Below, one piece after another: positions 16,152 through 25,431 of a stretch of DNA of 64,000 nucleotides. A program made the translations under genes and the position numbers. The notes under the pieces were generated by a model. That model was not told the DNA's origin. It saw only the letters and a program-made list of their open reading frames with translations, and made no database searches. The DNA comes from Hahella sp050299855 (GTDB lineage Bacteria; Pseudomonadota; Gammaproteobacteria; Pseudomonadales; Oleiphilaceae). The stretch lies in assembly GCA_050299855.1 (NCBI GenBank), contig JBNKWQ010000046.1, forward strand, positions 1-64,000. The letters are read 5' to 3'. Position 1 is the first letter of the stretch; every line of letters starts with the position of its first letter.

Positions 16152-17549
16152 CTAGAAAAAATGCAGGGACAGGGACAACACCAGGATACACATCAGGTTG
16201 ACGAAAATACCACAGTGGACCATTTGCTGCTGTTTAACCAATCCCGTTCCAAATACCAATGCATTGGGCGGCGTCGCGACGGGGAGCATGAACGCACAGG
16301 AGGCGGAGATGGCCACGCCAATTGCCAACAGTTCCGGAGCTACGCCCGTTTGCGATTGCGGCAGGGAATAGAAAATAGGGACCAGTAATGCGGCGCTGGC
16401 GGTGTTACTTGCCAGCTCAGTGAGAAAGACCATGAGGGCGACGGCTAAGGTTAGGAAAACCCAGGCCGGAGCGTTTTCAAACCAGCTGACGAGCTGGTCA
16501 GCCAGATAGGCACTGGCCGCTGTTTTGGAGAGGATCACGCTTAGGGTGATTCCTCCGCCAAACAGTAACAACACGCCCCAGTCGGTGGTGCGATTAAAGT
16601 CTTTCCAGTCCAGTAGGCCGGAGCCGATCAAGACTATCACGGCCGCAATGGCGACGAAGGCATCGAAATCCCGGTCAATACCGAACAAAGCCGATACCTG
16701 ACTGCTCATCAGCCATAGACAGACGACGACTGCAAAGACAATTAATACCCACTTGGCCTGCGGAGTCCATTGCATTCGGAAAGGTGTCGTTGGGGTTGAA
16801 TCTGGCCCGTTCCCGTCAACATCTTCAGGCCGTGGTGGCTGATTCTGGGATGGGGACAAAGAACCGTTGCCAAAATCGGGCTTCAGCATAAACCAGAGCA
16901 GACCGATGGTAAGCGGCAGTAATACCACCACCAGGGGCAGGCCAAACTGCAACCATGAGGTGAAATCCATTTGCAGTATTGAAGCGGCAATGGCATTGGG
17001 AGGGCTTCCCACCAAAGTGCCGATGCCGCCGATATTGGCACTGTAAGCCACCCCCAATAATACAAATACCATGGTATTGGCGGTGTTCTTTGTATGGATT
17101 CCCGCCAGTAAACCCAGCACCACAGGCAACATCATCGCCGTAGTGGCGGTATTGCTGATCCACATACTGATAAACGCCGTGGCCAGAAAAAGATAGATCA
17201 CCGCCAGTCTGGTGCGGCCTTTTGCCAGTCGGATGACTGAGGCCGCCAGCCATTGATCGATCTTGTGAGCTTTAAGCGCCGCGGCTAAGGCAAAGCCACC
17301 GAGAAACAGGTAAATGATAGGGTTGGCGAAAGAGGCCAGGGCTTCTTTCAGCGTCAGTATTCCGGTGGACACGGCAAGCAAGGGAACCAAGAGTGCAGTC
17401 ACGCTGACATGCAGGGCTTCGGTAAGCCATAGCACAGCGACGACACTCAGAATGGCCAGGCCAACGGCAATGTTATGTTGGTGGCTTAAAACCGTGAAAG
17501 TCATCCAGCCTGATAAGGCGGCAAAGAGAATAAGAAGTGGCCGACGCAT
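16152..17549 (-). CDS. DASS/SLC13-family anion:sodium symporter
   Basis: A 465-residue inner-membrane transporter with about 11-12 hydrophobic segments. Both halves carry the Ser-Asn-Thr substrate and sodium motif: ISNTATTAMMLP (about 130-141) and ASNTASAALLVP (about 388-399), followed by ATPPNALVFG. This defines the divalent anion:sodium symporter family (dicarboxylates, citrate, sulfate). A hydrophilic Pro-rich loop near residues 230-260 separates the halves. The exact anion is not predictable. It converges on rtcA with an 18-base gap. Confidence 0.88.
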   Translation of the reverse strand: MRRPLLILFAALSGWMTFTVLSHQHNIAVGLAILSVVAVLWLTEALHVSVTALLVPLLAVSTGILTLKEALASFANPIIYLFLGGFALAAALKAHKIDQWLAASVIRLAKGRTRLAVIYLFLATAFISMWISNTATTAMMLPVVLGLLAGIHTKNTANTMVFVLLGVAYSANIGGIGTLVGSPPNAIAASILQMDFTSWLQFGLPLVVVLLPLTIGLLWFMLKPDFGNGSLSPSQNQPPRPEDVDGNGPDSTPTTPFRMQWTPQAKWVLIVFAVVVCLWLMSSQVSALFGIDRDFDAFVAIAAVIVLIGSGLLDWKDFNRTTDWGVLLLFGGGITLSVILSKTAASAYLADQLVSWFENAPAWVFLTLAVALMVFLTELASNTASAALLVPIFYSLPQSQTGVAPELLAIGVAISASCAFMLPVATPPNALVFGTGLVKQQQMVHCGIFVNLMCILVLSLSLHFF

Positions 17550-17665
17550 AAGGGAGTTCCCTGGTTTCCTCTTAACGGAAGAAATAGACGGAAGAGAACC
17601 ATAACAAAAGGAACCGTAATGCTTCCAATGGCAAGTGGCCTATCTCGACTTAATTAAGATGTAGG

Positions 17666-17982
17666 TCAAATTAGCAATTGTTTTATCCGTGCTTTTAGCA
17701 CCTCGATTGCAACTCGGTTTTTGCCACCGCGGGGGACGATAATGTCGGCGAATTGTTTGGAGGGTTCTACAAACTCGATGAACATCGATCTGACGGTATG
17801 TTTGTATTGCTGGATCACAGACTCCATGGTGCGTCCACGTTCTTCGATGTCCCGGCGCAGGCGCCTTACCAAGCGGATATCCAGAGGGGTATAAACATAG
17901 ATGCTGGTGTCGAGACGTTCGCGGAAAGCAGGCTTTTGCCGGAAGCGGAGGCGCCTGTGATTCCAATGAAAATGGCTGACAT
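17666..17982 (-). pseudogene. udk: uridine kinase remnant with internal deletion
   Basis: On the minus strand the ATG at 17982 opens the Udk N-terminus MSAIFIGITGASASGKSLL, with a perfect Walker A loop. After about 20 codons the sequence jumps, in a different frame, to the Udk C-terminus (DTSIYVYTPLDIRLVRRL, then IEERGRTMESVI and IIVPRGGKNRVAIEVL) and ends at 17666. Roughly 80-90 codons of the middle, including the catalytic aspartate and uridine site, are gone. The normal enzyme is about 210 residues. The deletion scar and frameshift make this a clear pseudogene, and no second udk copy is in the window. Confidence 0.85.
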
Positions 17983-18121
17983 TGATGAAAATTCCACGAC
18001 AGTCGAAAGACGCACATTCTAACGACTTGCGGATCATCGTTAAAACGTTAATTCGTTTTCGGTCCTTGTACCTCTGAATCGATTTTTAGGTATTCAGGTG
18101 CAATGTAGTCTGGTTCAGCAC

Positions 18122-18224
18122 TCTGATCGAGGACTTTAGTTCAATAATCTGGTTGAGGACTCTAATTCAATAATCTGGTTGAGGACTCTAATTCAACAAT
18201 CTGGTTGAGGACTCTAGTTCAGCA
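18122..18224. repeat. four 26-bp tandem repeats downstream of argP
   Basis: Four units start at 18122, 18148, 18174 and 18200 with a 26-base period; the consensus contains ATCTGGTTGAGGACTCTAAT and then TCAATA. The last unit reads through the argP stop codon (18214-18216). The two middle copies differ at one base only, so amplification is recent. Confidence 0.85.
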
Positions 18225-19098
18225 CTTTATTGGCCTGGCGGATGATGGCGTCGGTGATTTGCTGGCTGAATTGGCTACGCAGATCCCAGATATGCCAATA
18301 GAGGTCTACCTCCAGTGTGCAGCCGGGTTTAAGCTCCAGCACCTTGCCCTGTTGCTGGAATTCGAATGACTGGACATCCGGTGCCATGCCCCAGGCATAA
18401 CCTCTGGCAATGAAATCCAGGAAGGATTCGGTGGATGGGATGCGATGCACCGGCAGCTGACTGGTGACGCCGAAATAGGTTTCAAGATAGCGTTTCTGCA
18501 GATCATCCTTGCGGTTATATTCCACGCAGGGCGCCTGCAGGATGGCCTCCTGATTCACACCCTTGGAAAAATAGCGGTCTTTATACGACGGAGAGACCAG
18601 TGCGCGGTAAGTCATGGTCCCTAAAGGGAAGCAGTTACAACCGCTCACCGGTGTTCTGCTGGAGCTGATGCAGCCGATGACCTCGCCATTGTGCAGGAGT
18701 TCGTGGGTGCGGTCCTGGTCATCCACATGTACATCCAGGCGCCAGTCGTGGCTTGCCAGCAAGTCTTCCAGGGCATCCAGCAGCCAGGTGGCCAGACTGT
18801 CAGCATTGACGCCGATTGACACGACTTCAGGCTTGTCGCGGTCCAACGCAAACTGATGCAGAAGCTCCGCCTGCAGGTGGGCCATTTGCCGGTAATATTT
18901 CATCAGTTGCTTGCCATCGCGGGAAAGCCGGGTAGGCGTTTCCCGGATCACCAACACCTTCCCGAGCCGGGTTTCCAGCTGGCGCAAGCGTTGTGATACC
19001 GCGGATTGTGTGATGGTCAGGCGTCTGGCAGCTTTGTCGAAACTGCCTTCTTCGATAATGGCGGCCAAAGTCTGTAAGAGCTGTAATTCAAGCCTCAT
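18214..19098 (-). CDS. argP: ArgP, LysR-type regulator of arginine/lysine export
   Basis: A 294-residue LysR-family regulator. The N-terminal helix-turn-helix reads AAIIEEGSFDKAARRLTITQ then SAVSQRLRQLE, a spacing and wording characteristic of ArgP/IciA. The C-terminal effector domain (residues about 90-290) would bind lysine or arginine. In E. coli ArgP activates argO with arginine and is trapped inactive by lysine. Here argO is divergent, 247 bases away, supporting the same circuit. The stop codon falls within a tandem repeat array. Confidence 0.9.
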   Translation of the reverse strand: MRLELQLLQTLAAIIEEGSFDKAARRLTITQSAVSQRLRQLETRLGKVLVIRETPTRLSRDGKQLMKYYRQMAHLQAELLHQFALDRDKPEVVSIGVNADSLATWLLDALEDLLASHDWRLDVHVDDQDRTHELLHNGEVIGCISSSRTPVSGCNCFPLGTMTYRALVSPSYKDRYFSKGVNQEAILQAPCVEYNRKDDLQKRYLETYFGVTSQLPVHRIPSTESFLDFIARGYAWGMAPDVQSFEFQQQGKVLELKPGCTLEVDLYWHIWDLRSQFSQQITDAIIRQANKVLN

Positions 19099-19345
19099 GG
19101 CTGTTTTCCTGCATTTAGTTGCTTTCTTTTATTGGACCGCCTATCTGCATGAGGTCGAACACCGCTACGTCAAGACCTTCCTTCTAGAGATATTAGAAAA
19201 TTTAATGGATTAGAAAAATAATTAATTTCTCTAATTATTTTCAAAACTCTAGTCTCTACATCCAACAGCATTTAGTTATGTACCTCCCGCTGGTGAGTTC
19301 AGTTTGCTGGAAGGGGCAAGCAACAGGTTATTTGGAGAGACGACG

Positions 19346-20005
19346 ATGGTAGCGGCAGGAGTGATGGTAAAAGGCTTTATCACGGCAGGTAGTTTGATTG
19401 TGGCTATCGGTGCACAGAATGCCTATGTGTTGACCCAGGGAATACGCGGGCAATTTGCCATGACCATTGCCTTTACCTGCATACTGATTGATATCTGCCT
19501 GATATTTTCAGGTATCGCCGGCCTGGGGGTGTTGATTGCCGGGCAACCGCAACTGTTGCTATCGGCGTCCCTGGGAGGGGCCGTGTTTCTGACATTCTAT
19601 GGCGCAAGGTCCCTGTTTTCGGCTTTTAGCGGCCAGGTGATGGAAAACAGCGGTCGGGTATTATCCTCACGTTCTAGTGCAGTAGTGGCAACGCTGACTA
19701 TTTCACTGCTCAATCCTCATGTATATCTGGACACGGTGTTGCTCATCGGCAGTATTGGCGGACAGCTACCCCTTCAGGAGCGATACTGGTTTGCGGCCGG
19801 GGCTATGCTGGCGTCTTTCAGCTGGTTCCTGGCACTGGTGTTGGGAGCACGTCGTTTGGCTCCACTGTTTGCCAAGGCAGGTACCTGGACGCTGCTGGAC
19901 ATAGTGGTGTGTGCATTAATGTGGACCATTGCCGCGTCGCTTTGGCATCAGGCCTACCAGTATTATCAGGCACTATATCAGGCCCTGCCGCCCACGCTGT
20001 TTTGA
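19346..20005 (+). CDS. argO: ArgO, arginine/lysine exporter of the LysE family
   Basis: A 219-residue inner-membrane protein with about six transmembrane segments. The start region FITAGSLIVAIGAQNAYVLT is diagnostic of the LysE/ArgO exporters, which remove excess arginine, lysine or canavanine. A second conserved segment is LLNPHVYLDTVLLIGSIG. The ATG at 19346 is preferred to 19304 since GGAGAG precedes it at 19334-19339. It is divergent from argP, its presumed activator, and is not in an operon with the following cox genes. Confidence 0.9.
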   Translation: MVAAGVMVKGFITAGSLIVAIGAQNAYVLTQGIRGQFAMTIAFTCILIDICLIFSGIAGLGVLIAGQPQLLLSASLGGAVFLTFYGARSLFSAFSGQVMENSGRVLSSRSSAVVATLTISLLNPHVYLDTVLLIGSIGGQLPLQERYWFAAGAMLASFSWFLALVLGARRLAPLFAKAGTWTLLDIVVCALMWTIAASLWHQAYQYYQALYQALPPTLF

Positions 20006-20162
20006 CTCAGAACCTAAGCGGAACCTCTTCATGCTGTCGGTAGCCGGGAAGGCCATCAACGCTGGTCCGGTAATGGCAGGATTCCTCCAACGATAAATTT
20101 ATCTGTACAAGAAATAACCACAAACTGGCAACTTCGCTCACTCGGGTTTAGACTTCCTTAGG

Positions 20163-20216
20163 TAGAAGTTGGAAAAGGGTCGAAGTCGGAAAAAGGTAGC
20201 TGTTAGATAAAAAAGG
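20163..20216. repeat. three degenerate purine-rich tandem repeats
   Basis: Units at 20162-20178, 20179-20196 and 20197-20216 share the pattern GTxGAAGTxGGAAAAAGG with a drifting period of 17-20 bases. They lie in the 680-base gap between argO and the cox operon, in which no convincing gene is seen. Confidence 0.5.
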
Positions 20217-20519
20217 GTGATGCCGGATAGCAGCCGGATATGCCCTGAAGTTAAAAAGTTAGTGTGTCAGGCCAGAGTCTCTCCAGGTTTAGCTCTGCAT
20301 GGTCTATAGCACTAGAAAATTAAAAGCTTCGTCGAAATACAAAATCGCAATCTGCGAAGGGGGAACGTCGTGACGGCGACGGTGACCATTGTTCGTAGTA
20401 CCGCAAATGATTTCGTCGAGCTGACCACATCACGCATTACCATGTCGGTCATGCTCACATCCAACGCCAGTCACAGGCTGGAGGGTGAGAGCGGGCCTTA
20501 TTCAGACCGACTTCTCCCT

Positions 20520-20603
20520 CGTTCTTATCTCGTATCCAGTTGTTCTTATCTTTTATCTAAAAGTTCTACTCTTTTGTCTGAGGGTTCTTGTCCCTTCTCT
20601 AAG
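20520..20603. repeat. four 21-bp tandem repeats upstream of coxB
   Basis: Four consecutive 21-base units (20520, 20541, 20562, 20583) share the pattern xGTTCTTxTCTYTTxTCTxAG. The copies are diverged, but the period is exact. The array ends two bases before a palindrome and 82 bases before coxB, so it lies in the promoter/leader region of the oxidase operon. Confidence 0.75.
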
Positions 20604-20605
20604 AA

Positions 20606-20625
20606 AAGCACTGGGTCCAGTGCTT
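20606..20625. promoter_or_regulatory. palindrome 60 bp upstream of coxB
   Basis: AAGCACTGG and CCAGTGCTT form a perfect 9-bp inverted repeat with a two-base centre. The tight spacing suits a dimeric repressor or activator site better than an RNA hairpin. The regulator is unknown. Confidence 0.45.
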
Positions 20626-20685
20626 CTGGCAGTAATCCCGCCGGTCATATTCCTCATCGAGAAAAAACAATAAGGTGAAGACAAA

Positions 20686-22104
20686 ATGATACTGGCCATC
20701 ATCCTGGTTGTTCTCGTTATCGGTTCTGTCCTGTTTCATCTGTTCAGTCCCTGGCAGGCGACGGAAGCTGCTTCCAATTGGGGATCTATTGACACGGCAT
20801 TGCTGATAACGGTTGTAGTTACTGGCATATTCTTTGTAGCCATTGGGTTATTTACGGCAGTGGCAGTCTGGCGCTTTCATCAGGGCAATGGAAAAAGGGC
20901 GGCTTATGAGCCGGAAAACAAGAAGCTGGAGTGGTGGCTTATAGTCATTACCTCCGTTGGCATTATGGGGATGCTCGCTCCCGGCCTGGTGGTCTACGAA
21001 GATTATGTCCATGTGCCTGAAGAGGCGACCGAGATTGAGGTGTTTGGACAGCAATGGCAATGGTCCTATCGATTTCCGGGAGAGGATGGCGCGCTTGGCA
21101 CTTCTGATATCAAATGGGTCAGCGCTCAAAATCCTCTGGGCGTTAACCCGGAGGATCCCCAGGGACAGGACGACATCATTGTGGTCAGCAATGAGATTCA
21201 TCTCCCTATAGGGCGACCAGTCAAAGTTTTACTGCGTTCTAAAGACGTTCTCCATGATTTCTATATTCCCCAGATCCGCTCAAAGATGGATATGGTGCCC
21301 GGCCTGGTGTCCTATTTTTGGTTTACGCCTACCAAGACAGGCCGCTTTGAAGTTCTCTGTGCTGAATTCTGCGGGGTGGGACACTACAACATGCGCGGCA
21401 TGATGGTGGTGGATGATGCGCCCGAATTTAATCAGTGGCTGGCAAAACAAACCACTTTCGCGCAAAGCCAGGTTAATAAGTCTGCCACTGCGGCATCCAA
21501 TCTGCTGGAGCGGGGCAGACAGCTGGCGGAATCCCAGGGTTGTGTAGCCTGCCACAGCATGGATGGCGGTAGTAGTCTGGGACCGGGCTGGAAAGACCTC
21601 TATGGCAAAACCGAGACCCTGGACGATGGTACTACTGTGGTAGTGGATGATGACTATATCAAGGAATCGATTCTGAACCCTAAGGCCAAGATAGTGCAGG
21701 GTTATCCACCGGTCATGGTGTCCTATCAATTGGATGATGCAAACCTTGAAGCACTGATTGTGCTGATCAAGGATCTGAGTGGAGTACCTGTCGATAACAG
21801 CCAGGGCAATACTGGGGATATGGTGCAGCAGGGTATGCAGATGGCACAGGAACTGGGCTGTAGTGGTTGCCATAGTGACGATGGCAGCGCCGGGGTTGGT
21901 CCCACCTGGAAAGGATTATTCGGCAGAACTGAAACTTTGGTGGACGGCAGCAAAGTCGCGGTGGATGAAGCTTATCTCAGAGAGTCAATTTTGCAGCCTG
22001 GAGCTAAGGTCGTGGAAGGTTTTTCACCCATGATGCCGCCCTATTCGGTCAGCGATGAAAAAATAGAATCGCTGGTCGCCTATATGAAATCTCTGGGTGA
22101 ATAA
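20686..22104 (+). CDS. coxB: cytochrome c oxidase subunit II with two fused haem c domains
   Basis: A 472-residue subunit II. Two to three N-terminal membrane helices (to about residue 105) anchor a periplasmic cupredoxin with the CuA site: His190, then CAEFCGVGHYNM supplying Cys225, Cys229, His233 and Met236. Fused C-terminally are two class I cytochrome c domains with GCVACH (286-290) and GCSGCH (392-396), each with a PPVM or MMPP axial methionine region. Subunit II passes electrons to subunit I; one fused haem domain defines caa3 oxidases, and two are unusual. No lipobox is seen at the N-terminus. It heads a five-gene oxidase operon. Confidence 0.93.
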   Translation: MILAIILVVLVIGSVLFHLFSPWQATEAASNWGSIDTALLITVVVTGIFFVAIGLFTAVAVWRFHQGNGKRAAYEPENKKLEWWLIVITSVGIMGMLAPGLVVYEDYVHVPEEATEIEVFGQQWQWSYRFPGEDGALGTSDIKWVSAQNPLGVNPEDPQGQDDIIVVSNEIHLPIGRPVKVLLRSKDVLHDFYIPQIRSKMDMVPGLVSYFWFTPTKTGRFEVLCAEFCGVGHYNMRGMMVVDDAPEFNQWLAKQTTFAQSQVNKSATAASNLLERGRQLAESQGCVACHSMDGGSSLGPGWKDLYGKTETLDDGTTVVVDDDYIKESILNPKAKIVQGYPPVMVSYQLDDANLEALIVLIKDLSGVPVDNSQGNTGDMVQQGMQMAQELGCSGCHSDDGSAGVGPTWKGLFGRTETLVDGSKVAVDEAYLRESILQPGAKVVEGFSPMMPPYSVSDEKIESLVAYMKSLGE

Positions 22105-22217
22105 CCGGAGCGAAATTAAAGCTATCAGTACGGAATATAAAATTGAAACCAGCAACACGGATTAAAGGAAAAACAACATTTTAAGACGCACAGAAACTTC
22201 AACCTGAGGGTGATGTG

Positions 22218-23993
22218 ATGGCCTACGCAGAAATAGCAGAAACGGAAGCACTTCATGAACCGAAGAGCTTTGTGACCAAGTATATCTGGAGTCAGGATCA
22301 TAAGGTTATCGCGATCCAGTACTCGCTGACGGCAATTTTTGTAGGCCTGATTGCCCTCGTATTGTCGGGATTGATGCGCATGCAGTTAGGCTTTCCCGGC
22401 AGCCTGGAATTTATGGATGCCAGCACATACTACCAGGCCATGACCATGCACGGCATGATCATGGTGATTTATCTGCTCACAGCCTTGTTCCTGGGGGGAT
22501 TCGGGAACTATTTGATCCCGCTGATGGTTGGCGCGAGGGACATGGTGTTCCCCTACGTAAACATGCTGAGCTACTGGTTTTATCTGGTCTCTGTCATTGT
22601 CCTTATCGCCAGTTTCTTTGCTCCGGGTGGCCCCACAGGCGCTGGCTGGACTTTGTATCCACCGCAGTCCATTACCGCCGGAACGCCAGGTACTGAATGG
22701 GGCATTATTTTAATGCTGGTGTCATTGGCCATCTTTATCGTGGCTGCCACCATGGGGGGCTTGAACTACGTCACCACGGTTCTTCAGGCTCGCACCCACG
22801 GTATGACAATGTTTCGCATGCCGTTGAGTGTCTGGGGGATTTTTGTGGCTACCATACTGGCATTGCTGGCGTTCCCTGCACTCTTTGTCAGTGCAGTTAT
22901 GATGCTGTTCGATCGTCTGCTGGGCAGCAGCTTCTTTATGCCTGAGATTATTTCTCTGGGGCAGCCGGTGGATCATCAGGGGGGTAGCCCGATTCTGTTC
23001 CAGCACCTGTTCTGGTTTTTTGGTCATCCTGAAGTTTATATAGTCGCGCTGCCGGCTTTTGGTCTGGTATCGGATTTAATCAGCACCCACGCGCGCAAAA
23101 ACATCTTCGGTTATCGCATGATGGTCTGGGCGATAGTGGCCATCGGTGTGCTGAGTTTTATCGTTTGGGCACACCACATGTATGTGAGCGGCATGAATCC
23201 CTATTTTGGCTTTTTCTTTGCCACCACGACCTTGATCATTGCGGTACCGACGGCACTGAAGGTCTATAACTGGGTGCTGACGCTGTGGCGAGGCAATATC
23301 CATTTGACAGTCCCTATGCTATTTGCGCTGGCCTTTATCCTGACCTTCCTGGTGGGTGGCTTGACCGGGTTGTTTCTGGGGAATGTGATTATCGATGTAC
23401 CCCTTTCCGACACCTATTTTGTGGTCGCGCATTTCCATATGGTGATGGGGGTGGCACCTATCCTGGTAGTGTTTGGTTCCATCTATCACTGGTACCCCAA
23501 AATCACCGGCAGGATGCTCAATGATACTCTGGGAAAACTGCACTTCTGGGTGACTTTTCTAGGCACCTACGCTATCTACTTTCCCATGCACTATCTCGGT
23601 TTTCTCGGCATGCCGCGCCGTTATTACGCCTATGAAAACTTCGAGTTCATTCCTCAGTCTGCCCATGACCTGAACGCTTTTATCACGGTGGCGGCATTGA
23701 TTGTCGGCGTCTCCCAGATTCTGTTTCTGTTTAATCTGGTCTGGAGCCTTAAGCACGGCCGCGAATCGGGCAGTAATCCCTGGCATGCCAATTCACTTGA
23801 ATGGCAAACACCGGAAACACCGCCCAAGCACGGTAACTGGGGAGCAAAACTTCCGGTGGTGCACCGCTGGGCCTATGACTACAGCCTGCCCGGTATTAAA
23901 GCGGATTATCTGCCGCAGACAGTTTCTGAAGAAGCCTTGGCTGATATCAGGGTTAAAGAGGGGGTTACAGCAGACGAGGAGGCAGGCTCATGA
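22218..23993 (+). CDS. ctaD: cytochrome c oxidase subunit I
   Basis: A 591-residue haem-copper oxidase subunit I with about 12-14 membrane helices. Recognisable sites are WSQDHKVIAIQY at the start, MHGMIMVIYLLT (low-spin haem ligand), FWFFGHPEVYIVALPAFG (CuB histidine, the cross-linked Tyr and the D-channel Glu of A-type oxidases), AHHMYVSG (two CuB histidines) and DTYFVVAHFHMVMG (high-spin and low-spin haem ligands). It reduces oxygen to water and pumps protons. The ATG at 22218 sits seven bases after GAGGG. It overlaps the following subunit III gene by four bases. Confidence 0.96.
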   Translation: MAYAEIAETEALHEPKSFVTKYIWSQDHKVIAIQYSLTAIFVGLIALVLSGLMRMQLGFPGSLEFMDASTYYQAMTMHGMIMVIYLLTALFLGGFGNYLIPLMVGARDMVFPYVNMLSYWFYLVSVIVLIASFFAPGGPTGAGWTLYPPQSITAGTPGTEWGIILMLVSLAIFIVAATMGGLNYVTTVLQARTHGMTMFRMPLSVWGIFVATILALLAFPALFVSAVMMLFDRLLGSSFFMPEIISLGQPVDHQGGSPILFQHLFWFFGHPEVYIVALPAFGLVSDLISTHARKNIFGYRMMVWAIVAIGVLSFIVWAHHMYVSGMNPYFGFFFATTTLIIAVPTALKVYNWVLTLWRGNIHLTVPMLFALAFILTFLVGGLTGLFLGNVIIDVPLSDTYFVVAHFHMVMGVAPILVVFGSIYHWYPKITGRMLNDTLGKLHFWVTFLGTYAIYFPMHYLGFLGMPRRYYAYENFEFIPQSAHDLNAFITVAALIVGVSQILFLFNLVWSLKHGRESGSNPWHANSLEWQTPETPPKHGNWGAKLPVVHRWAYDYSLPGIKADYLPQTVSEEALADIRVKEGVTADEEAGS

Positions 23994-24676
23994 GCCGAAC
24001 AACGCAAATGCGTGCGCTGGATATGGGGCAGCCTGGCGGAGGCTGGTATCAGGGAAGATCAGGAGAAGAGATTCAGGTGCGATTAAAAGTCGCCAAAATA
24101 GGCGTGAGAATTTTTCTCGCCGTGGTGACCTCATTGTTCATGCTGTTCCTGTTTACCTATGTGGCACGCTCCCAGTTTCCCGATTGGATCAGCATCGCCG
24201 ATCCGCTTGGCCCGATTTCAAGCACCGCTCCGCTCTGGACTAACACTATCTTGCTGGTGCTGGCCAGTGTTGCTATTCAGTTGGCCCGGCTGAGCTCCAG
24301 GGCGAGCAATCGACGGCCTACAGCCGTGGCTACTATCCTGGCAGGCATATTGGCTATTGCGTTTGTCCTGGGGCAGCTGCTTCTTTGGCGGCGCCTGGCA
24401 CAGTACGGATTTACTGTCTCTGCAAGCCCTGCCATCAGCTTCTTCTATCTGCTGACAGGATTGCATGGTCTGCATATTGTCGGTGGTCTGGTGGCCTGGT
24501 GTCGATCGATGGAGCGGGTGTGGCGGCAGCAAACCATGGCAGAGATCAATGCAGGAATAGAGTTGTGTGCCATTTACTGGCACTACCTGCTGTTCATCTG
24601 GGTGCTGTTGTTTGCCCTGCTGATCAGCCCCAGTGAAACCTACGCCACTATCGCCGCGATATGCGGATTGAGGTGA
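23990..24676 (+). CDS. cytochrome c oxidase subunit III-like protein (first copy)
   Basis: A 228-residue membrane protein of the CoxC/CyoC family with about five helices. The conserved subunit III features are FFYLLTGLHGLHIVGGLVAW and IELCAIYWHYLLFIWVLLFALL. Subunit III stabilises proton uptake and subunit I turnover. It overlaps ctaD by four bases and is followed after four bases by a second subunit III gene. The two differ clearly in sequence, so this is not a recent duplication. Its hydrophilic N-terminus (about 35 residues) is unusual. Confidence 0.85.
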   Translation: MSRTTQMRALDMGQPGGGWYQGRSGEEIQVRLKVAKIGVRIFLAVVTSLFMLFLFTYVARSQFPDWISIADPLGPISSTAPLWTNTILLVLASVAIQLARLSSRASNRRPTAVATILAGILAIAFVLGQLLLWRRLAQYGFTVSASPAISFFYLLTGLHGLHIVGGLVAWCRSMERVWRQQTMAEINAGIELCAIYWHYLLFIWVLLFALLISPSETYATIAAICGLR

Positions 24677-24680
24677 AGTC

Positions 24681-25370
24681 ATGGCTACTGAAACACCTGC
24701 CCAAATGATGGATGCTGCCGCTTCAGGTTGGCAGCAATTTAGCCAGGATTGGTCGACCGACAAGGAAGCCTTCAAAGGTGTGCCTTGGGGCAAGGCCATG
24801 ATGTGGATATTCCTGCTCAGTGACACCTTCATTTTTTCCTGCTTTCTGGTGGGATACATGTCGGTACGCATGACGACCACAGATCCCTGGCCCGTCCCCA
24901 GTGAAGTGTTTGCGTTAACTATCGGAGGGCAGAGCATTCCCCTGATCTTGATAGCGATTATGACGTTTGTGCTGATCAGCAGCAGCGGCACTATGGCGAT
25001 GGCAGTAAATTTCGGCTATCGCCGGGACCGAAGGAAAACCGCCGCCCTGATGCTGGCAACAGCCTTATTCGGCATAACCTTTGTGAGCATGCAGGCCTTT
25101 GAGTGGAGCAAGTTGATAGCAGAAGGAGTTCGCCCCTGGGGCAACCCTATGGGGGCGACACAGTTCGGCTCCAGCTTTTTTATGATCACCGGATTTCACG
25201 GGCTGCATGTATCCATCGGGGTGGTGTATTTGCTGACGGTGGCTTTCAAGGTGTTTCGTGGCGACTACGATCGTAAGGGCAACTATCAGATTGTCGAGAT
25301 TGCCGGTTTGTACTGGCACTTTGTAGACCTGGTCTGGGTATTCATTTTTGCGTTCTTTTATCTCTGGTAA
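24681..25370 (+). CDS. cytochrome c oxidase subunit III (second copy)
   Basis: A 229-residue subunit III with about five membrane helices. Family features are MMWIFLLSDTFIFSCFLVGY near the start, FFMITGFHGLHVSIGVVYLL and IAGLYWHFVDLVWVFIFAFF at the end. The conserved acidic residue of helix III lies in MQAFEWSKLI. Why the operon encodes two different subunits III is unclear; they may form a heterodimer replacing the usual seven-helix protein, or serve different assembly states. Spacing on both sides fits an operon. Confidence 0.9.
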   Translation: MATETPAQMMDAAASGWQQFSQDWSTDKEAFKGVPWGKAMMWIFLLSDTFIFSCFLVGYMSVRMTTTDPWPVPSEVFALTIGGQSIPLILIAIMTFVLISSSGTMAMAVNFGYRRDRRKTAALMLATALFGITFVSMQAFEWSKLIAEGVRPWGNPMGATQFGSSFFMITGFHGLHVSIGVVYLLTVAFKVFRGDYDRKGNYQIVEIAGLYWHFVDLVWVFIFAFFYLW

Positions 25371-25431
25371 CGACTTTTCTTTGTAGATAGCCGTTCTCTT
25401 AAACTTATGCAGAACCTGAGGGGGAACAGTC

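Noticed and set aside
20370..20678. A 102-codon open frame upstream of coxB
   Set aside because: It is made largely of the 21-bp tandem repeat and a palindrome, has no ribosome site and no family resemblance.
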